DNA from: Ruminococcaceae bacterium UBA1425
GTDB lineage: Bacteria > Bacillota > Clostridia > Oscillospirales > Acutalibacteraceae
DNA: 23,903 nucleotides
Assembly: GCA_002329365.1 (NCBI GenBank)
Contig: DCUB01000054.1
Span: forward strand, 1 to 23,903
Direction of reading: 5' to 3'
Part shown: piece by piece, positions 15,198-22,130 of the stretch
How the letters are laid out: each line of letters opens with the position of its first letter
Numbering within the stretch: the stretch's first letter is position 1
Translations under genes and position numbers: made by a program
Notes under the pieces: generated by a model
Database searches by the model: none
The model's input: only the letters and a program-made list of their open reading frames with translations
What the model was told of the DNA's origin: nothing

Positions 15198-15938
15198 TCA
15201 ACTCCTAAGCTGTTTATAAAAATCGAGCGTTTTGAATTTTTTCTGGATATGCATCAGAAGATACGCTTCGCATATGTCGGCAAGAACCTTCTGGCTTTCG
15301 TCGGACAGCGTAAAGCTGAAAATTTTCTTCGGCTCTGAATAGCAGATGTGCCTCATGGCTGTTATAACTCCCATTCCGAGCGGTCTGCCCTTTTCCCGTC
15401 CCGCGCAGCCGGAGCAAATCAGGCTGCCGTCTTCGATGTTGAAATACATATAATCGCCGCCGAAGGCGCCGCATCCGGAGCATGCTACAAGGTCGGGCAT
15501 ATAGCCGGAAAGGCACATCATTCTAAGCTCGGCGACAGCCTTTAAAAAGGGCTGAGGGCGTTTGCCCTCTGTCAGCAGATGCAGGGAGTTTAGCATCAGG
15601 CTGAGGTATTCCGCCGCCTCAGCCTCGCGCGGGGCAAGTTCGGCAGCCAGCTCGCATAAATACTGCGCCAAAGCCAGCCTTTCGATATCGCCGCGCAGCC
15701 CGAAAAAAATCTCCCGCGGCTGAGCGTCGTCAACTATGTACGCGTCCTTACCCTTGTAAAGCGACAATTTTGAATATCCGAGCAACTGCGTGGCACTTAC
15801 CGAACGGCTTTTAATACTTTTTGCGCCCCTGACAAAGGCGCGGATAATTCCGTAATCCCTTGTCAGGAGCGTAATGACGCGGTCGTTTTCGCCCGTCGTG
15901 TTTTCTTTAATCACCAGTCCGTCGGTGTTCATATTCAT
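15198..15938 (-). CDS. recO: DNA repair protein RecO
   Basis: Loads RecA onto SSB-coated gaps with RecR and anneals single strands. The 246-aa protein has the N-terminal OB fold start (DGLVIKENTTGENDRVITLLTRDYGIIRAFVRGAKSIKS, in outline) and the zinc-binding Cys quartet Cys153, Cys156, Cys175 and Cys178 (CSGC ... CSGC). GGAG lies 7 nt before ATG 15938; this start is inside the end of yqzL (32-nt overlap, another frame). It lies in the era-yqzL-recO order of Gram-positive bacteria. Confidence 0.95.
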   Translation of the reverse strand: MNMNTDGLVIKENTTGENDRVITLLTRDYGIIRAFVRGAKSIKSRSVSATQLLGYSKLSLYKGKDAYIVDDAQPREIFFGLRGDIERLALAQYLCELAAELAPREAEAAEYLSLMLNSLHLLTEGKRPQPFLKAVAELRMMCLSGYMPDLVACSGCGAFGGDYMYFNIEDGSLICSGCAGREKGRPLGMGVITAMRHICYSEPKKIFSFTLSDESQKVLADICEAYLLMHIQKKFKTLDFYKQLRS

Positions 15939-16071
15939 CTTCGTTCTCCGGGCTGACAGGCTCCGTATCGTCAGCCGATATTTCGCTTAAAATGCTTTTG
16001 CGGTAGTTGATATAGTCGGAAATTTTCCCGCTTTGAGTAAACCTTTGCCAATTGTCGCTGTTCTTATCCAA
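15907..16071 (-). CDS. yqzL: YqzL-like small protein, TTG start
   Basis: A 54-codon frame with the YqzL pattern: NWQRFTQSGKISDYINYRKS matches the family scheme W-x2-F-x2-[ST]-G-x-I-x2-Y-x2-[YF]. Function is unknown. The start is TTG 16071, with GGGAG (16080-16084) 8 nt upstream; a GTG at 16080-16078 overlaps that site. The C-terminus is acidic (SADDTEPVSPENEDEYEH) and runs 32 nt into recO. In Bacillus subtilis a small yqzL lies between era and recO, the same place apart from the inserted GH16 gene. Below usual ORF cut-offs, so automatic annotation may miss it. Confidence 0.8.
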   Translation of the reverse strand: MDKNSDNWQRFTQSGKISDYINYRKSILSEISADDTEPVSPENEDEYEHRRTGD

Positions 16072-16075
16072 AGCT

Positions 16076-16108
16076 ATCACTCCCGTAATAATTTTACCTT
16101 TACGGGAG
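16076..16108 (-). promoter_or_regulatory. Hairpin burying the yqzL ribosome-binding site
   Basis: On the minus strand CTCCCGTAA (16108-16100) pairs with TTACGGGAG (16088-16080), nine pairs and an 11-nt loop. The GGGAG of the yqzL Shine-Dalgarno is the end of the second arm, so the site would be closed when the stem forms. There is no T run, so it is not a terminator. Confidence 0.5.
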
Positions 16109-16126
16109 CCGATATAACAGGAAATG

Positions 16127-17083
16127 TTATGAAAGGTAGTCCTTATACTGGTACACCCTTACATAATCAACAATAAATTCCGCGGGCAGATTTTTGTTGT
16201 TTTCGATAAGCTCATTGACGCCGACAGAAAGTATGGGATAAAGCGGAACGGTGCAGACGCCTCCGAAATCGGTACGCGCCGTTTCGACTCCGTTTATGTA
16301 AAAAATGTAGCCGTCGGGGTTCCACTCCACGCCGTAGGTGTTGAACTTTTCGTAAGGACTGTCGACAAAAAAGCTGCCCTGCCCCTCCTGCCTGTGGGCT
16401 TCGTTGTAACCGTCGATATGAATTGTCTGATATATCGAATTTCTGTTGAATCTGTTATGCTTGTAAAGCGTTTCAAAAACGTCTATCTCACAGCCCGTGA
16501 CTCCGCCGTCGGTATCGTCGTTCCACATGCCGTCGGTAAGAAGCCAGAACGCGGGGTTCATTCCCTCGCCCTTCGGAAGTATGCAGCGGCATTCGAAATA
16601 GCCGTAAAGCTGCTCAAAGCCCGGCTTGCCCGGACCGTCGGTGTACGGGTTTGTGTCCATGCCGTATGAAAAGTAAGCCGGTCCGTCCGGTCCCTCCGGC
16701 TCGCCCGGTCCGTTTTCGAGGTAATCTACGGAAATAATAAGGCAGCCGTCGCGGAAGCTTGTCATGCACCTGTTCCAATACGCGTAGTCGCGCTTGTAGG
16801 TTGCGTTGTCGCCCCACACATAGTGACCGGACCAGTAGGTTTTGTTGAACGTTCCGTCTGTAAATTCGTCGGACCATGTGAGCGAAAACTTCGAAAGGTC
16901 GAGCGTCTGCCCGTCGGGCCATGTAGGAAAATCGAAAAGAACCGCTCCGAAAAGCTGACCGATTACAATCAGCGACATAATGACGCTTACAATGTCTAAA
17001 CGAATCATGCTTGCGGGAATCCCTGTCAGCCTGTCAAAAACCCTTTTTAACTGTGAAAGCTGCCTCTTGTTGAATATGTTCAC
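16127..17083 (-). CDS. Membrane-anchored GH16 beta-glucanase-like protein
   Basis: A 318-aa GH16 glycosidase-fold protein. The catalytic motif is EIDVFE (Glu199 nucleophile, Asp201, Glu204 acid/base), the E-x-D-x2-E form of laminarinase-like members. LTWSDEF near 68-74, YGYFECRCILPKGEGMNPAFWLL, TYGVEWNPDGYIFYINGVE and the C-terminal DYVRVYQ are also family features. One hydrophobic segment (31-51) after a basic N-terminus (KRQ, KR, R) and no clear signal-peptidase site suggest a signal anchor with the domain outside. The GTG start at 17083 has GGGGTGG upstream and lies 15 nt after the era stop, in the same frame. Substrate (beta-1,3/1,4-glucan, galactan or own-envelope polymer) cannot be told. 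Its place in this operon is unusual. Confidence 0.88.
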   Translation of the reverse strand: MNIFNKRQLSQLKRVFDRLTGIPASMIRLDIVSVIMSLIVIGQLFGAVLFDFPTWPDGQTLDLSKFSLTWSDEFTDGTFNKTYWSGHYVWGDNATYKRDYAYWNRCMTSFRDGCLIISVDYLENGPGEPEGPDGPAYFSYGMDTNPYTDGPGKPGFEQLYGYFECRCILPKGEGMNPAFWLLTDGMWNDDTDGGVTGCEIDVFETLYKHNRFNRNSIYQTIHIDGYNEAHRQEGQGSFFVDSPYEKFNTYGVEWNPDGYIFYINGVETARTDFGGVCTVPLYPILSVGVNELIENNKNLPAEFIVDYVRVYQYKDYLS

Positions 17084-17098
17084 TAAGCCACCCCATTT

Positions 17099-17992
17099 TT
17101 ATTCGTCAAGACCGAAATTGCGTATCAGGCTTTCTTTATTTCTCCAGTCCTCCCTTACCTTTACCCAGCAGCGGAGGTTAACGCGGCAGCAGAAAAACCG
17201 CTCCATGTCCTCGCGCGCTCTCGTTGAAACACGCTTCAGCATCTCTCCGTTTTTGCCTATTATTATTCCCTTGTGGCTTTCTTTTTCGCAGTAAATCGTC
17301 GCTTCGATATCGGTCAAATCGCTTCCGTCGCCGCGTTCGCGCATCCTGTCAATGCTGACGGCAATGCCGTGGGGAACCTCCTTGTCAAGCAATCTTAAAA
17401 GCTTTTCTCTTATAATTTCGGCTGCAAGTACGCGCTCCGGCTGGTCCGTAAGCTCATCGTCGGGGAAGAAATGAACCGACGGCTGCGCGAGCTTTTCAAG
17501 CTCGTCCGTCAAAGCATTGAAATTGGTGCCGCGAAGCGCCGAAACAGGAACGACGGCATCAAAATCGTAGTACCCCGACAGCTCGGCTATCCTCGCCAAA
17601 AGGCTTTCCTTGTTTTTTATATTGTCTATCTTGTTAATTACTAGTATTGCGGGCATTTTGCTTTGCCGGAACAGCTCTATAAGCTCCTTTTCCTTTTCCC
17701 GCAATTCTCCCTCGGGCTCGACGACAAGCACGCAGGCGTCGACTCCGCCTATGCTGTCGCTTACAGCCTTAATCATCTTTTCACCGAGCTTGTTGCGGGG
17801 CATGTGATAGCCGGGCGTGTCGGTAAAAACAAGCTGAATGTCGCCGTTTGTGAGGATGCCTGTTATTTTTGTTCTTGTTGTCTGCGGCTTTTCGGAAACT
17901 ATCGCCACTTTCTGCCCGAGAAGCCTGTTGAGAATCGAGGACTTGCCTGCGTTGGGACAGCCCACTATGGCAATAAAGGCTGTTTTCGTCAT
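17099..17992 (-). CDS. era: GTPase Era
   Basis: Essential GTPase binding the 3' end of 16S rRNA in 30S assembly. At 297 aa it is full length. G1 is GCPNAGKSS (11-19), switch II is DTPGYH, G4 is NKIDN, and the C-terminal KH domain has GIIIGKNGEMLKRVSTRARE. The N-terminus overlaps dgkA by 4 nt. It sits with ybeY (same process) upstream. A normal Era for a Firmicute; the GH16 gene begins 15 nt after its stop. Confidence 0.98.
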   Translation of the reverse strand: MTKTAFIAIVGCPNAGKSSILNRLLGQKVAIVSEKPQTTRTKITGILTNGDIQLVFTDTPGYHMPRNKLGEKMIKAVSDSIGGVDACVLVVEPEGELREKEKELIELFRQSKMPAILVINKIDNIKNKESLLARIAELSGYYDFDAVVPVSALRGTNFNALTDELEKLAQPSVHFFPDDELTDQPERVLAAEIIREKLLRLLDKEVPHGIAVSIDRMRERGDGSDLTDIEATIYCEKESHKGIIIGKNGEMLKRVSTRAREDMERFFCCRVNLRCWVKVREDWRNKESLIRNFGLDE

Positions 17993-18498
17993 CTGTCGTT
18001 ATTTCCTTTGTCGTTCTTTTTATTTCTGCTGCCGAGGAATATGTAAGGACCAGAGCTGATAAACGCGATGCTCAGAATAAGGCTTGCCGCGAGCACGGCG
18101 ACCATCCACGGCTTGTTTACGTAATATTCAAAAAGCTTTTTAAACGCCTGCGGCTGACCTAATATGGCTATCCCTACGGCAACGGCAGAGATAGCTCCTA
18201 TAAGCACAGCACCCGCCGCGGTATCTTTTGCGATTTGGCAGTATTTGTTGTATTTTGTTTCGAGCATGTTTACGGTATTCTCAACGGATGTGTTGACAAT
18301 TTCCGCCATGAGTACAAGCGCGTTTGTAAACAGAAGTACGGCAAGCTGCGTTCTGCTGATTACAAAAAAGTCATAAAACAGAAGATAAGAGAACATATAA
18401 ACCGAAACCGTTATGTGGATTCGCATGTTTCTTTCGTTGATTATGCAAAACTTCAGACCGTTCCATGCGTAAACGAAGCTTCTAAAGACTGCTTTCAT
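17989..18498 (-). CDS. dgkA: Diacylglycerol/undecaprenol kinase family protein
   Basis: Integral membrane lipid kinase; Gram-positive members phosphorylate undecaprenol for wall synthesis, which is the likelier role here. Family marks: NERNMRIH (21-28), the active region AEIVNTSVENTVNM and AKDTAAGAVL. There are three DgkA-type membrane helices and, after about residue 130, an additional hydrophobic helix (WMVAVLAASLILSIAFISS) with a basic Lys/Asn/Asp tail, making it longer (169 aa) than typical (about 120-130). AAAGGA lies about 13 nt before ATG. It overlaps era and follows ybeY by 18 nt, standard in this cluster. Confidence 0.92.
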   Translation of the reverse strand: MKAVFRSFVYAWNGLKFCIINERNMRIHITVSVYMFSYLLFYDFFVISRTQLAVLLFTNALVLMAEIVNTSVENTVNMLETKYNKYCQIAKDTAAGAVLIGAISAVAVGIAILGQPQAFKKLFEYYVNKPWMVAVLAASLILSIAFISSGPYIFLGSRNKKNDKGNNDR

Positions 18499-18516
18499 TT
18501 TATTTTGCTTTTCCTT

Positions 18517-19026
18517 TCATACCTCGTCGTCCATATAGTAGCTTCCGTTTCGCTTCAGACCGAGCTGGGTGAGCGTAGTTTCTTCCTTTTCCCTCATGCG
18601 TACGCTTTCAATACCGCCCAACTCGTGGTCGTAGCCTAATAGATGCAGCATTGAGTGTACCGTAAGAAAGCCTATTTCGCGCTGAATTGAATGACCGTAG
18701 CGCTTTGCCTGTTCAAACGCGTGCTGAACGGAAATAACGATATCGCCGAGCATCTGAGCGCCCGTATCGTTGTTTATATCGTATACGCCGTCGATTCCGA
18801 GCGGGAACGACAGTACGTCGGTGCTTACGTCCTTGTTTCTGTACTGCTTGTTAAGATGCCTTATCTCCTTGTCGTCTACAAAACGGACGCTGACCTCGGC
18901 GGAGCCTTCAAACCCTTCGTTTACAAGTACCGCCGTACAGCAGCGGCGGATGAGCAGACGGATGCCTGTGGGAATTTTTATATCCTTCTGGTCGTTTGAA
19001 ATGATAACCTTAACTTTCTTTGTCAT
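18517..19026 (-). CDS. ybeY: Endoribonuclease YbeY (16S rRNA maturation)
   Basis: Zinc ribonuclease for 16S rRNA 3'-end processing and ribosome quality control. The metal motif is HSMLHLLGYDH (124-134, His124, His128, His134). VSVRFVDDKEIRHLNKQYR and DVSTDVLSFPLG precede it as usual. The 169-aa length fits. It overlaps the phoH stop by 4 nt (ATGA). Together with era it places rRNA maturation functions in one transcript. Confidence 0.97.
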   Translation of the reverse strand: MTKKVKVIISNDQKDIKIPTGIRLLIRRCCTAVLVNEGFEGSAEVSVRFVDDKEIRHLNKQYRNKDVSTDVLSFPLGIDGVYDINNDTGAQMLGDIVISVQHAFEQAKRYGHSIQREIGFLTVHSMLHLLGYDHELGGIESVRMREKEETTLTQLGLKRNGSYYMDDEV

Positions 19027-19988
19027 CTTCTCTTGCGCTCCTCCTCGTGCTTTTCATAAGCCTTTATGATATCCTGCACAAGCCTGTGACGGACTACATC
19101 CTTCTCGGTAAACCGAATGGTTGCGATATCGTCAATGTTTTTCAGAATTCTTACCGCTTCAATAAGCCCTGACTTTTTGCCCTCGGGCAGGTCGATTTGT
19201 GTGATGTCCCCCGTGACAATCATCTTAGAGTTGAAGCCAAGACGCGTTAAAAACATCTTCATCTGCTCGGGCGTTGTGTTCTGAGCCTCGTCGAGTATTA
19301 TAAAGCTGTCGTCAAGTGTGCGCCCCCTCATGTATGCCAGCGGAGCAACCTCGATGCCGCCCTTTTCCTGATGACGCTGAAAGCTTTCGGACCCCAGCAT
19401 ATCGAACAGCGCGTCGTAAAGCGGGCGTAGATACGGGTCTACCTTTTGCTGGAGGTCGCCGGGCAGGAAGCCGAGCTTTTCACCGGCCTCGACGGCGGGA
19501 CGCGTAAGAATTATTCTGTTGACCTCCTTCGCGCGGAAAGCCGTAACAGCCATCGCAACGGCGAGATAGGTTTTTCCAGTGCCGGCGGGGCCTATCCCCA
19601 ACGTTATGGTATTGCTTTTAATCGCCTCGATATATTTTGTTTGACCGAGCGTTTTGGGCTTGACAGGCCTCCCCTTTGACGTGATGCATATACAGTCGGA
19701 TATCATTGACTGAAGCTTATCCTCCGTGCCCTCCCGCACAAGCGACAGGACATAGCGAACGTTTTGATCGCTTAAGGACTCGCCCTTGTTGATAAGCGTA
19801 AGCAGACCGTTTATTGCCCTTACGCCCTTTGTAACGTTTTCGGCTTCTCCGACAATCTTAAGCTCTGAACCGCGGCTGACGACGCTTACGGAAAACTCAT
19901 TTTCTATCAGCCTGATGTTTTCGTCGAAGCTGCCGAAAAGACCGACGGCCTGCTCCATTCTTTCGATATTTACTGTCTGTTCGAACAT
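19023..19988 (-). CDS. phoH: PhoH-like ATPase
   Basis: P-loop ATPase/helicase-like protein, by family associated with RNA handling and with YbeY. Walker A is GPAGTGKT (133-140); SFIILDEAQNTTPEQMKMFLTRLG is the Walker B and following segment, and MIVTGDITQIDLP is the sensor-like motif. The 321-aa length is normal. The N-terminal third (MFEQTVNIERMEQAVGLFGSFDENI, in outline) is the KH-like part of PhoH. It is the first gene of the minus-strand cluster and carries the promoter. Confidence 0.97.
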   Translation of the reverse strand: MFEQTVNIERMEQAVGLFGSFDENIRLIENEFSVSVVSRGSELKIVGEAENVTKGVRAINGLLTLINKGESLSDQNVRYVLSLVREGTEDKLQSMISDCICITSKGRPVKPKTLGQTKYIEAIKSNTITLGIGPAGTGKTYLAVAMAVTAFRAKEVNRIILTRPAVEAGEKLGFLPGDLQQKVDPYLRPLYDALFDMLGSESFQRHQEKGGIEVAPLAYMRGRTLDDSFIILDEAQNTTPEQMKMFLTRLGFNSKMIVTGDITQIDLPEGKKSGLIEAVRILKNIDDIATIRFTEKDVVRHRLVQDIIKAYEKHEEERKRR

Positions 19989-20040
19989 AGATGCACTCTC
20001 TTTTAGTCAGACTTAATAAAAAGTTTTGCACATTTTGTAC

Positions 20041-20046
20041 ATTATA
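20041..20046 (-). promoter_or_regulatory. Promoter of the phoH-mutS2 cluster (extended -10)
   Basis: On the minus strand TGTTATAAT gives a perfect -10 TATAAT with the TG extension; a -35 is weak (ATGATT 17 nt upstream). It lies 53 nt upstream of the phoH start within an AT-rich divergent region. Confidence 0.6.
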
Positions 20047-20145
20047 ACATATAATAACATCAAAATCATTAGGTTTTAAAAAATATTTTTTATAATTCTA
20101 CCTAAAGTTTTTTTAATTATGTTGTTTATTATGTACATAAATAAA

Positions 20146-20174
20146 TTGCATATTATTATATTTCGTGTTACAAT
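20146..20174 (+). promoter_or_regulatory. Promoter of the glycerophosphotransferase-family gene
   Basis: TTGCAT (20146-20151), a 17-nt spacer, and TACAAT (20169-20174) preceded by TG at the extended -10 position. It diverges from the phoH promoter about 100 nt away. Confidence 0.6.
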
Positions 20175-20198
20175 AGTATAAATGACTGGGGTGATTAT

Positions 20199-21464
20199 GT
20201 GGGAAGCGATACTCTTAAGGAACGGCGGCATCTTGAAAAGGAAATCGAGCGCGAGCAAAGGCGGCTGCAAAAACAAACGGAGCACGAAAATTATCTTTAT
20301 GCTCATTTCTGGCCGGCGCTTTACAAGCGGTACTCGATTTTACCCGTTATCGACAATCTTGTCGTATTTGCTTCCTCGTCGTCCTCCGTGCTTACGCCTA
20401 ATCTGCGTCCCGTTTTCAACTCCCTTAAAAACAAAGGGTACGACTGTGTTTTTATCGGTAAGTATGAGAGCACCGGCCGCAGGTTCGGCAGAAAAACCGA
20501 CGAGTTTAAATATTACAGGCGATTTTTCAGATATTACGGGCGCTGCAAATGCATTTTTCTTGACGACACGTTTCTGCCTGTCTGCTCGCAGAAGCCGCGC
20601 GAGGGTCAGCAGGTTGTGCAGCTTTGGCACACCTTCGGCATTCTGAAAAAGTGGGACTATGCCACGCACGAGCGCGAGCTGTCAAGCGACATTCTCGACA
20701 GCCGTCCTGTTCACAATACCTATACGTCAGTCGCCGTGGCTTCAGACGCCGCAAAGCCGTCGTTCGCTTCGGCCTTTAACTGCGATGCGAAGATACTCCA
20801 CGCGTGGGGCGTGCCGAAAACCGACGTTTATTTTAACAGGTCTTTTACTGATGGGGCGCGCGACGAGCTCATTAAAAGCGTTCCGAACCTGTTAAGTCGC
20901 ATCAACGGACGAAAAATTCTTCTGTACGCCCCGACGTACAGAGGAAGCAAAAAAGCTCCCATGCTGTTCAGGACTCTCGATTACATGCTGCTTAAGCGGC
21001 TTCTTGGCAACGATTATACTCTGCTTATAAAACATCATCCTAACATCACCGAACGCATGTCAATTCCCGAACATCTTAAAAGTATTGTCGGCGACTTTGT
21101 CTTTGAGGTTCCTGCCTTTACGCCCACCGAGACGGCGCTTTGCGGGGCGGACATGCTCATTACCGACTATTCGTCCGTGATGTTTGAATATTCCCTGCTT
21201 GAGCGGCCTTTGATTTTTTACGCATATGACCTTCACCACTACAAAAAGGAACGCGGCTTCTTCGTTAAGTATGAAAGCTTTGTCCCCGGTCCCGTGGTTT
21301 CGGACTCTTTAATGCTTGCCGAAGCCGTAAGAAGCTCCGAAAACGATTTTGACTATGAGAAACTGCGGAACTTCAAACGAAAATACATGAACGGCTGCGA
21401 CGGTCACGCAACTGGCAGGGTGATAAACTTCACGTTAAACGACGGCAAGGGGCGTCAGAAGTAA
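20199..21464 (+). CDS. CDP-glycerol glycerophosphotransferase family protein (TagB/TagF-like)
   Basis: A glycerophosphotransferase-fold enzyme of the teichoic acid family (PF04464 type), 421 aa. It has QLWHTFGILKKWDYAT (141-156, His144), WGVPKTDVYF, LLYAPTYRG (241-249), LLIKHHPN (275-282) and LITDYSSVMFEYSLLERP (320-337), the nucleotide-binding core. The N-terminus (5-35) is strongly charged and predicted helical (ERRHLEKEIEREQRRLQKQ), perhaps a membrane-associated coil. The GTG start has GGGGTGA close upstream; ATG 20197 is out of frame. It may add glycerol-phosphate or another polyol-phosphate to an envelope polymer. No other tag/tar gene is nearby, so substrate and role are open. It stands alone between a divergent promoter and a palindromic terminator. 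Confidence 0.88.
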   Translation: MGSDTLKERRHLEKEIEREQRRLQKQTEHENYLYAHFWPALYKRYSILPVIDNLVVFASSSSSVLTPNLRPVFNSLKNKGYDCVFIGKYESTGRRFGRKTDEFKYYRRFFRYYGRCKCIFLDDTFLPVCSQKPREGQQVVQLWHTFGILKKWDYATHERELSSDILDSRPVHNTYTSVAVASDAAKPSFASAFNCDAKILHAWGVPKTDVYFNRSFTDGARDELIKSVPNLLSRINGRKILLYAPTYRGSKKAPMLFRTLDYMLLKRLLGNDYTLLIKHHPNITERMSIPEHLKSIVGDFVFEVPAFTPTETALCGADMLITDYSSVMFEYSLLERPLIFYAYDLHHYKKERGFFVKYESFVPGPVVSDSLMLAEAVRSSENDFDYEKLRNFKRKYMNGCDGHATGRVINFTLNDGKGRQK

Positions 21465-21500
21465 ATATATAGAGTAAAGAAAGATATAAAAACTTAAGCT

Positions 21501-21533
21501 TTCGGAACGGTCTTGACCGTTCCGAAATTTTTT
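21501..21533 (+). terminator. Palindromic repeat used as intrinsic terminator
   Basis: The perfect palindrome 21501-21526 (core GGAACGGTC-TT-GACCGTTCC) is followed by ATTTTTT. It is a member of the dispersed family, in the TT-centred orientation, 37 nt after the glycerophosphotransferase stop. A 10-bp stem with a 6-nt loop and a T run is an ordinary rho-independent terminator. Confidence 0.8.
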
Positions 21534-21568
21534 ATCATGATGAAGAAAAGTATCTTTTGACTGATTCT

Positions 21569-21633
21569 GTCATCATGAGGCACAACGCGCCGAAGGATCT
21601 TTCCTAAAGATTCTTCGCTTCGCTCAGAATGAC
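21569..21633. repeat. Full-length GTCAT...ATGAC hairpin repeat
   Basis: The two halves, GTCATCATGAGG to GAAGGATCTTT and AAGATTCTTCG to CAGAATGAC, are imperfect reverse complements around TCCTA, giving a long hairpin. The left half matches 12031-12063, the right half the 43-bp units at 11883-11992 and the left edge of the window. Confidence 0.8.
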
Positions 21634-21710
21634 AAATTCGCTCAGAATGACAAATTCGCTCAGAATGACAAATTGGCTCAGAATAACAGATAAGCTCAGG
21701 ATAACAAAAC
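21621..21710. repeat. 18-bp tandem repeat, five units decaying rightward
   Basis: Unit CGCTCAGAATGACAAATT at 21621, 21639 and 21657 is identical; units at 21675 and 21693 carry progressively more changes (GGCTCAGAATAACAGATA, AGCTCAGGATAACAAAAC). It grows out of the right end of the hairpin repeat. Confidence 0.92.
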
Positions 21711-21770
21711 TGTACCTATGGCTACTGCCTGCTAAAATATTAAGCAAATCTTAATAAAAATCCTCCTTGT

Positions 21771-21800
21771 TTGTTAATATAAAAAAGCCCATAATATAGT
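21771..21800 (+). promoter_or_regulatory. Putative promoter of the 49-aa small gene
   Basis: TTGTTA (21771-21776), 18-nt spacer, TATAGT (21795-21800). Start of transcription would be about 33 nt before the ATG. Confidence 0.5.
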
Positions 21801-21839
21801 CACACAGGCGGTTACATGAGTTTTTAAGGAGGTCTTACC

Positions 21840-21989
21840 ATGAAAGAAAAAATGAACATTTTAAAAGAAAAAATCAGGGCCCTTCTTAACAAGGCTGTCG
21901 AATTGTCGTCGTTTGAGTATTTCAACGACGGAGTATGCCAGAACGAACTTGACGAATACTGGTGCAGCTTCGCAGTCGAAACCGCCTGA
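21840..21989 (+). CDS. Orphan 49-aa small protein
   Basis: I do not recognise this protein. The frame opens at ATG 21840, 7 nt after a near-perfect AAGGAGGTC (21826-21834), and ends at TGA 21987-21989. The sequence is MKEKMNILKEKIRALLNKAV for the first 20 residues, an amphipathic, basic helix by inspection; then ELSSFEYFNDG, and an acidic end with two cysteines (Cys32 in GVCQN, Cys41 in YWCSF). There is no signal peptide or membrane helix. It has a putative promoter upstream and a GC-rich hairpin downstream, so it looks monocistronic. It may be a genuine small protein or a peptide precursor; no maturation genes are adjacent. Too short for usual ORF calling. Confidence 0.65.
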   Translation: MKEKMNILKEKIRALLNKAVELSSFEYFNDGVCQNELDEYWCSFAVETA

Positions 21990-22053
21990 TTCCGATTTAA
22001 TTTAACATAAGCACCCGTTAAATTGCTCTCTTCCCATTATCATATCTCACACT

Positions 22054-22096
22054 ACGGCAACGCCGCCGGACATATATGTTTCGGCGGCGTTGTCGT
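22054..22096. terminator. GC-rich hairpin between convergent genes
   Basis: Fifteen pairs (one G-U on the plus strand): 22054-22068 (ACGGCAACGCCGCCG) with 22082-22096 (CGGCGGCGTTGTCGT), loop 22069-22081 containing the self-complementary ACATATATGT. It lies between the small gene and the convergent TIM-barrel gene. Neither flank has a proper T run, so bidirectional termination or mRNA end protection is likely but unproven. Confidence 0.6.
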
Positions 22097-22130
22097 ATCT
22101 GTTTATAAGTGCGGCCATTGCGCCTCTTAA

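Larger units (their letters stand above)
21465..21839. other. 375-bp gap: terminator-like palindrome, repeats, small-gene promoter
   Basis: Holds a terminator-form palindrome (21501-21533), a hairpin repeat (21569-21633), a five-unit 18-bp tandem tail (21621-21710), and the promoter and ribosome site of the small gene at 21840. No other coding signal was seen. Confidence 0.8.
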
